The notes below the pieces were generated by a model. That model worked only from the letters and a program-made list of their open reading frames with translations, was not told where the DNA came from and did not search any database. Shown here piece by piece: positions 23,220-30,816 of a stretch of 30,816 bases of DNA. Made by a program: the position numbers and the translations under genes. Source of the stretch: JBEKJU01 sp050011095 (GTDB taxonomy: Bacteria > Desulfobacterota > Syntrophorhabdia > Syntrophorhabdales > WCHB1-27); assembly GCA_050011095.1 (NCBI GenBank), contig JBEKJU010000006.1, positions 1-30,816 on the forward strand, written 5' to 3'. Within the stretch, counting starts at the first letter, position 1. The number at the start of each line of letters is the position of its first letter.

Positions 23220-24404
23220 ATGTCGAGAAACGCAGTCATATTGGGAGGGGGTCAGTGCAAGTGGGGCGTCAGGGAAGCCCACATTGTAGACCTGTTCCAG
23301 GAGGCAGGCAAGGCTTGTCTCGATGATATACCAGGCCTCAAGCCGTTGGATATAGACGGGCTGATCGTGGCTACGTCCTACGCGGGAAGGTGTTCCTTCC
23401 AGGTTAACACCGCCCCCGTGGTCGCCGAGAGGCTCGGGCTGAAGCTGACCTCCATATGCACGAGGTGCGATACCCTGTGCGCCGGTGGGAGCACGGCGAT
23501 CATCCTGGCAAAGGGACTTGTAGAGTCGGGTAATGCCGATATGGTGGCAGTTGCGGGCGGCGAGAAGCTATATACCCCCCAGAAATGGGAGATTTTCTAC
23601 AGCGAGCTGGCGTCGGTCGACCATGACTGGGAAGCGACCCACGGTATGGGTCTGCCGCCGCCATTCTTCTCATTGACCGCGCAGGAGCACATGATCCACT
23701 ACGGGACGAAGAAGGAAGACCTCGCGGCCGTATCGGTGGCCAACTACAACTATGCGTCCGACAACCCCGTTGCCCAGATGCAGAAGAAGCTCACCCTCGA
23801 AGAGGCCATGGGCGCACCCTCGGTTGTCCCGCCGCTGACGCTTTACGACTGCTGTCCTATCACGGACGGGGCCGCGATGTGCATCATCACCACCGATGAG
23901 ATCGCGAGGAAATATACGGACAAACCCCTCGTCTACATAAGGGGATGCGCCCAGGTGTCGGTCTCCAGCCTTTCGGTCAACTTCCCCGGCGAGCACCTTG
24001 CCGATTGGAAGCATACGAGGATAGCGGCGGAGAAGGCGTACAAGAGGGCAAAGGTTTCCGCGAGCGACGTGAAGGTCGCCCAGACACACGACTGCTTCTC
24101 CATTTCGGAGGTCATCGAGGTGGAAGACCTGGGTTTCTGCAAGAAGGGCGAGGGCGGCGATTTCTGCAGCTCCAAGCAGATAGAGATCGGCGGAAAGGTT
24201 CCGGTCAATACAGACGGCGGGCTTCTCGCCGTCGGCCATCCCTTCGGGGCTACAGGCATCAGGCAGGGCGTTGAGATCATGAAGCAGCTCCAGGGCAGGG
24301 CGCGCCACCAGGTGAAGGGTGCCGACATCGGCCTCACGCACAACCTGAGCGGGGCGAACGCGGAGCACACGATTCTGATCTACGGCTTGGACCCAGTAAA
24401 ATAA
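23220..24404 (+). CDS. Thiolase (SCP2-like acyl-CoA acetyltransferase) 2
   Basis: The 394-residue enzyme belongs to the same DUF35-associated thiolase group as the one at 14078, but is clearly a different paralogue. The nucleophilic Cys is most likely in DTLCAGGSTA, the catalytic His is in VGHPFGATG, and the C-terminal block is LTHNLSGANAEHT. TYxHD-type QTHDCFSISE is also present. It would carry out the final thiolytic step after hydration and dehydrogenation by its neighbours, or the reverse. ATG 23220 has a strong AAGGAGGAATT SD. Its DUF35 partner starts 11 bases downstream. Confidence 0.92.
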   Translation: MSRNAVILGGGQCKWGVREAHIVDLFQEAGKACLDDIPGLKPLDIDGLIVATSYAGRCSFQVNTAPVVAERLGLKLTSICTRCDTLCAGGSTAIILAKGLVESGNADMVAVAGGEKLYTPQKWEIFYSELASVDHDWEATHGMGLPPPFFSLTAQEHMIHYGTKKEDLAAVSVANYNYASDNPVAQMQKKLTLEEAMGAPSVVPPLTLYDCCPITDGAAMCIITTDEIARKYTDKPLVYIRGCAQVSVSSLSVNFPGEHLADWKHTRIAAEKAYKRAKVSASDVKVAQTHDCFSISEVIEVEDLGFCKKGEGGDFCSSKQIEIGGKVPVNTDGGLLAVGHPFGATGIRQGVEIMKQLQGRARHQVKGADIGLTHNLSGANAEHTILIYGLDPVK

Positions 24405-24415
24405 GGAGGTAAATA

Positions 24416-24913
24416 ATGTCTGGAGCAGGAATTCCAATCCTTGAAAACCTATACCCGGTGACCATGGACCTGTGGCCCGTGGAGGCGAAGGAGTTCAACA
24501 GGGTATGGCCCTTCTATGAAAACCTGAAGCAGGGGAGATTCACCACGACGAAGTGCAAGGCATGCGGCCATATTGCCTTCCCCCCGAGGGGTGTGATCTG
24601 CCCGGCCTGCTACTCGGAAGACCTTGAGTATGTGGACCTGCCCAAGAAGGGCAAGGTCGTTGTCCTGTCCGAAGAGGTAAAGGGCGTTCCCCTTGGCTAC
24701 GATTCGCCCCTCATCCACGCCGTGATCCAGTTCGACGGCCCCGTCAAGAGGATGATCAGCAAGATAGTGAATTGCCCCGTGGGTACCCTAAAGCGCGGCG
24801 ACGAGGTGCAGTTTGTCGTGTTCGACGTGCCTCCGACACCGATCGAGAAGGGAAGGGCGGGCACGATCATGGCCGAGAGGGTCTTTTTCGCCTTCGAGCC
24901 TGTTAAGAAGTAG
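24416..24913 (+). CDS. DUF35 OB-fold zinc-ribbon protein, partner of thiolase 2
   Basis: The 165-residue protein has an N-terminal extension (about 1-40) with an aromatic WPFYENLKQGRF helix. A zinc ribbon (CKACGHIAFPPRG, then CPAC) and an OB-fold domain from about 75 to 150 follow. It is expected to form a complex with the thiolase upstream and to hold or channel CoA intermediates. ATG 24416 follows AAGGAGGTAAATA. The N-terminal extension is longer than in the other DUF35 protein (137 residues), so the two thiolase complexes are distinguishable. A strong terminator follows at 24941-24969. Confidence 0.92.
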   Translation: MSGAGIPILENLYPVTMDLWPVEAKEFNRVWPFYENLKQGRFTTTKCKACGHIAFPPRGVICPACYSEDLEYVDLPKKGKVVVLSEEVKGVPLGYDSPLIHAVIQFDGPVKRMISKIVNCPVGTLKRGDEVQFVVFDVPPTPIEKGRAGTIMAERVFFAFEPVKK

Positions 24914-25329
24914 ACGTAATAGACAGACGGACAATCACAAGGTGGGGCGGAGACGCCCCACCTTTTTTTGATGGTCGGTCACCCGAAGCGCTCTTGCCAC
25001 GCTGGCAAGAGCGGCGGCAAAAAGGCGATGGCGCTGGAGGGCACATTTGGTGTTGTCTTCCTATTATCCACATTTCTGTTTTTCTTGTTTCGTTTTTCTT
25101 GTTGCACGGCCCTCCTTCGTGTGGTAATAGTTGATAATACACAGATTTGGGGGCGCGGCCGGGCTTAAGTGAAGAATAAAGATTTGATCCCGTAATGAGA
25201 AGTGAAGGTTGTGGAGACTATCCGCAAAGAGGATGCGGCAGGAGACGGACGTCGGGAAGAAAGAAAGCGGCTATCCTTGCGTTAAACAAATCTGCGAACA
25301 AGGCCCGAACAGACCATGAGGAGGAGACG
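24914..25329. other. Intergenic region before HEPN/MNT genes, with terminator
   Basis: After the terminator at 24941-24969 the sequence becomes more AT-rich (25060-25140). A possible -35 TTGCAC (25102-25107) precedes a poor -10-like TAATAG (25125-25130) with a 17-base spacer. No convincing gene lies in it. Confidence 0.4.
24941..24969 (+). terminator. Intrinsic terminator of the beta-oxidation operon
   Basis: A perfect 9-base stem (GGTGGGGCG / CGCCCCACC) with a GAGA loop is followed by seven T. It closes the hbd-crotonase-thiolase-DUF35 operon. Confidence 0.93.
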
Positions 25330-25716
25330 ATGTCAACTGCATCGGAAAAGCTGGAGATCGCCCGGGGCCATTTGGATAAAGTCCAAGCGGCTTGGGACGA
25401 ACCGACAGATTGGTCGGACCTTTCAATATACGGATTCTACTGTCTGGAAGCCGCTGTTGAGGCTGCTGTTCTGCACTTTGGGTTGACAACTTCAAAGAAA
25501 CACTGGGAGAAGGCCGATAACGCCTTGCGGTTGAATAAAATGTGCGGTCTTCCGGATGTAAGCGGGTTGCTGCGGGACCTGAATGACGCGCGTAAGGCTA
25601 CCGCATATGGCGATATTCAAGCACCGGACCTTGACGCCGAAGATATTGCTACAGAGATTGAAGAATATGTAAATGCGGTTGCTGCACTCTTAGCAAGAGA
25701 AGGCAATGATGAGTAA
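25330..25716 (+). CDS. HEPN-domain protein (toxin-like)
   Basis: The 128-residue all-helical protein matches HEPN proteins. It has an N-terminal helix (EKLEIARGHLDKV), the central FYCLEAAVEAAVLHFG helix and a conserved polar motif late in the sequence. Here the motif reads RKATAYGD, so the Arg is kept but Tyr stands where many HEPN RNases have His (R-x4-6-H). HEPN proteins paired with MNT nucleotidyltransferases are toxin RNases silenced by AMPylation, or lack nuclease activity. ATG 25330 has AGGAGGAG close by, so the longer frame is rejected. It overlaps the next gene by 11 bases. Codon use is less GC-rich than in neighbouring genes. Confidence 0.78.
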   Translation: MSTASEKLEIARGHLDKVQAAWDEPTDWSDLSIYGFYCLEAAVEAAVLHFGLTTSKKHWEKADNALRLNKMCGLPDVSGLLRDLNDARKATAYGDIQAPDLDAEDIATEIEEYVNAVAALLAREGNDE

Positions 25717-26404
25717 GGAAACCCTGACTGCGGGGACCCTCCGGAGAGTCAGTCGCTGGCCGACTGGGCGGTCCAAGAAGTGGACCGCGCAATTTCTGAA
25801 GTCGGCCCAACACGATAGGAACATCAGGGCTATAGTGGCTATTGGTTCAGCAGTGCGCCCCGCCGTATCGAGCGTCGATCTAGATCTTCTCGTGCTCTGC
25901 GAAGAACCGACTGCGTTCAAGGCCAAGCCTCCTATGGAAATTGATTTGCGTGTTTACGCAGCGAAGCAAGTCAGTTCGTTAATAGAAGGTGGCAATGACT
26001 TAGTAGGCTGGGCAGTCAAATTCGGTCGGGCGCTTTTCCAGCGAGAAGGCTTCTGGGATTCCGTTCTGAAGGCATGGTCTGATACAGTACCTTTGCCGTC
26101 GTTAGAAACTGCAATGCAGAGGGCTGAGGATTCATTTCGCCGCCTAAATAGCGTTCTTGAAGTAGGTGATAGTGACGCTGCTCATGAACTGGCGGTGTCG
26201 TACCTCACGCACTTGTCCCGAGCGGAGCTTATCAAAAGGAGAGTGTATCCAGCCTCAAGGCCAGAGTTACCGGAACAACTTCGGTCTGTCGGGTGTTCAC
26301 GTCTTGCTGCTTGGTTAGATGGCTTTCTCAGCCCCACACTTGCGGACTCGGAGCAAGTTCTTCGGGCACTCATTGACCGTCGTTCAACAACCAACTGCGC
26401 TTAA
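25706..26404 (+). CDS. MNT-type nucleotidyltransferase (antitoxin-like)
   Basis: The 232-residue protein carries the minimal nucleotidyltransferase signature: GS (IVAIGSA), then nine residues, then DLDLLVL. A third acidic residue follows in MEIDLRVY. These place metal and ATP for nucleotidyl transfer. The C-terminal ~110 residues are helical, possibly HEPN-like. In known HEPN/MNT pairs the MNT protein adenylylates or otherwise neutralises the HEPN toxin. ATG 25706 overlaps the HEPN stop by 11 bases (coupled), with AGAGAAGG upstream; ATG 25709 is a second choice. TTA leucine codons occur here but rarely elsewhere in the window, which suggests acquisition. Confidence 0.8.
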   Translation: MMSKETLTAGTLRRVSRWPTGRSKKWTAQFLKSAQHDRNIRAIVAIGSAVRPAVSSVDLDLLVLCEEPTAFKAKPPMEIDLRVYAAKQVSSLIEGGNDLVGWAVKFGRALFQREGFWDSVLKAWSDTVPLPSLETAMQRAEDSFRRLNSVLEVGDSDAAHELAVSYLTHLSRAELIKRRVYPASRPELPEQLRSVGCSRLAAWLDGFLSPTLADSEQVLRALIDRRSTTNCA

Positions 26405-26688
26405 TGCAAAAATGCTATCTCCTTGCCCATGCTGGTTGCTCTAGTGGAATTCATCTACACAGGGTGACTAATCGGTCGGTACTAAAAACTGAATTCCATA
26501 GGTTTTGCAACACTATGAATGGTTATCCTTAGAGATTCTGAAACCCACCAGTAGTAGATTAGTGTGCTGATGCACCCCTCCCGCCTTTACTGCCGGCATC
26601 ATCGAAATGGAAGGATGGATATGATGCCGGCTGCGGGACCCATGGCCCTAAAAAAACACGCACAACGCAACAAAACGAGTGACGTTGC
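26405..26688. other. Intergenic region with inverted repeats
   Basis: This stretch holds a 9-base inverted repeat (TGGAATTCA at 26445 and its complement at 26490). An 11-base pair (GCCGGCATCAT at 26592 and its complement ending 26631) is also present. Neither is followed by a U-tract, so they are not classical terminators. No gene is supported. Confidence 0.45.
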
Positions 26689-30264
<3,576 letters not shown>

Positions 30265-30665
30265 GATAGTCTCCTCCTGTTTATACTTAACCACCCGGCC
30301 GGCGGTTCCAGTTCGGTCGTGCTTATTTGAACGTTTGACGCCCCGGCCACCCTTGTCAAGGGCGCCTTTTTGGGGCTCGCTTCTTCATACGGAGAACGGT
30401 ACCGATGCTTAGATTCCCCCTGCCGCGGTAAAGCCTTTTAAGCCGCGACAGGCCCCCCGGAAGGACCGTGTCCTCTCCCTCTCGCTTGGAAACGTGAGCC
30501 TATTTCCAACCATATAAAGATTCCATAAATTTGGTGGTCTGTCAATAGAAAGATAGCAAACCTTTGGATGCAGCGATGGGAGGGTAAAAGCGGCGAGGCA
30601 GTCCGCCTCCTGAAGGCGCTCGACCGCATGGATGCCGTGTGGCCCGGTAATTTCATTAAGGTAAA

Positions 30666-30684
30666 CCCCCGGCTCTGCCGGGGG
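30666..30684. repeat. REP-like hairpin
   Basis: An 8-base perfect stem (CCCCCGGC / GCCGGGGG) has a TCT loop and no T-tract. This shape is typical of REP-type palindromes, some of which are tied to REP-associated tyrosine transposases. No transposase is in the window. Confidence 0.5.
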
Positions 30685-30768
30685 ACTTCTGGAATTTGAC
30701 TTTTGCGGGATTGTGCTTTTCGCAGGTAACGGTAAGGAGCGCGTGAGATGGCAGGTTCTTTCATCGTC

Positions 30769-30788
30769 ACCCCCGTGGAAACGGGGGT
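30769..30788. repeat. Short palindrome
   Basis: An 8-base stem (ACCCCCGT / ACGGGGGT) has a GGAA loop and is followed by CCAGG. It resembles the inner arms of the common CGTCA...TCCAG intergenic palindromes. Confidence 0.5.
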
Positions 30789-30816
30789 CCAGGAGCGCGT
30801 AAACCTACTAAAACAC

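Larger units (their letters stand above)
30265..30816. other. Right-end non-coding region with short palindromes
   Basis: No gene is supported in these 550 bases. The best open frame (30438-30770, minus) is low-complexity in amino acid use and crosses a palindrome, so it is rejected. The promoter of nifJ should lie close to 30300-30400, but no clear -35/-10 is seen. Two hairpins stand near 30666 and 30769. Confidence 0.45.

Noticed and set aside
26592..26631. Hairpin considered as nifJ terminator
   Set aside because: No T-tract follows on either strand.
30438..30770. 110-codon minus-strand frame at the right end
   Set aside because: It crosses a palindrome and has no SD or recognised domain.

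Overview
The window looks like about 31 kb of chromosome from a GC-rich anaerobic bacterium, most plausibly a Desulfobacterota / Syntrophorhabdus-like fatty- or aromatic-acid degrader. That placement is inferred from gene content: a single-chain pyruvate:ferredoxin oxidoreductase, an iron-sulfur flavoprotein, two thiolase/DUF35 pairs, a 3-hydroxyacyl-CoA dehydrogenase plus crotonase, a sigma-54 activator and an exported Fe-S aldo/keto reductase. No rRNA or phylogenetic marker was tested.

Layout. A DMT-family permease (156-1142) is followed by a minus-strand operon (6673 to 1535). It encodes a MoxR-type AAA+ ATPase with a long helical N-terminus, a protein of eleven ~37-residue repeats, and a protein joining an HExxH motif to a C-terminal VWA domain. 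The three genes are tightly coupled, and this is the best candidate for an undescribed system. As written, the ATPase and repeat genes each carry one frameshift. Next come a small zinc-ribbon protein, an Fe-S flavoprotein and a geranylgeranyl-reductase-like flavoprotein. A sigma-54 activator then has its Fis-type HTH cut off by an in-frame TAA, and it diverges from a LuxR-type regulator with a degenerate receiver.

The middle of the window has a 147-bp MITE-like element, a DUF523-DUF1722 protein, tRNA-His with a 58-residue protein just behind it, and dispersed repeats. A minus-strand run ruvX-mltG-thiolase-DUF35 ends at a palindromic terminator. Opposite it lies a pair made of a Tat-exported [4Fe-4S] aldo/keto reductase and a DUF6599 protein. 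An O-methyltransferase and an MBL-fold hydrolase flank a four-repeat CRISPR array of type I-E geometry, with no cas genes in the window.

The right third holds a complete beta-oxidation-like operon (hbd, crotonase, thiolase, DUF35) with a sigma-70-like promoter and a strong terminator. After it come a HEPN/MNT toxin-antitoxin-like pair in less GC-rich DNA, then nifJ on the minus strand. The operon could form or cleave acyl-CoAs, and PFOR would link acetyl-CoA to pyruvate and ferredoxin. The final 550 bases have short palindromes but no convincing gene. Three otherwise conserved genes are interrupted in this sequence, so either real decay or sequence/assembly error should be considered.
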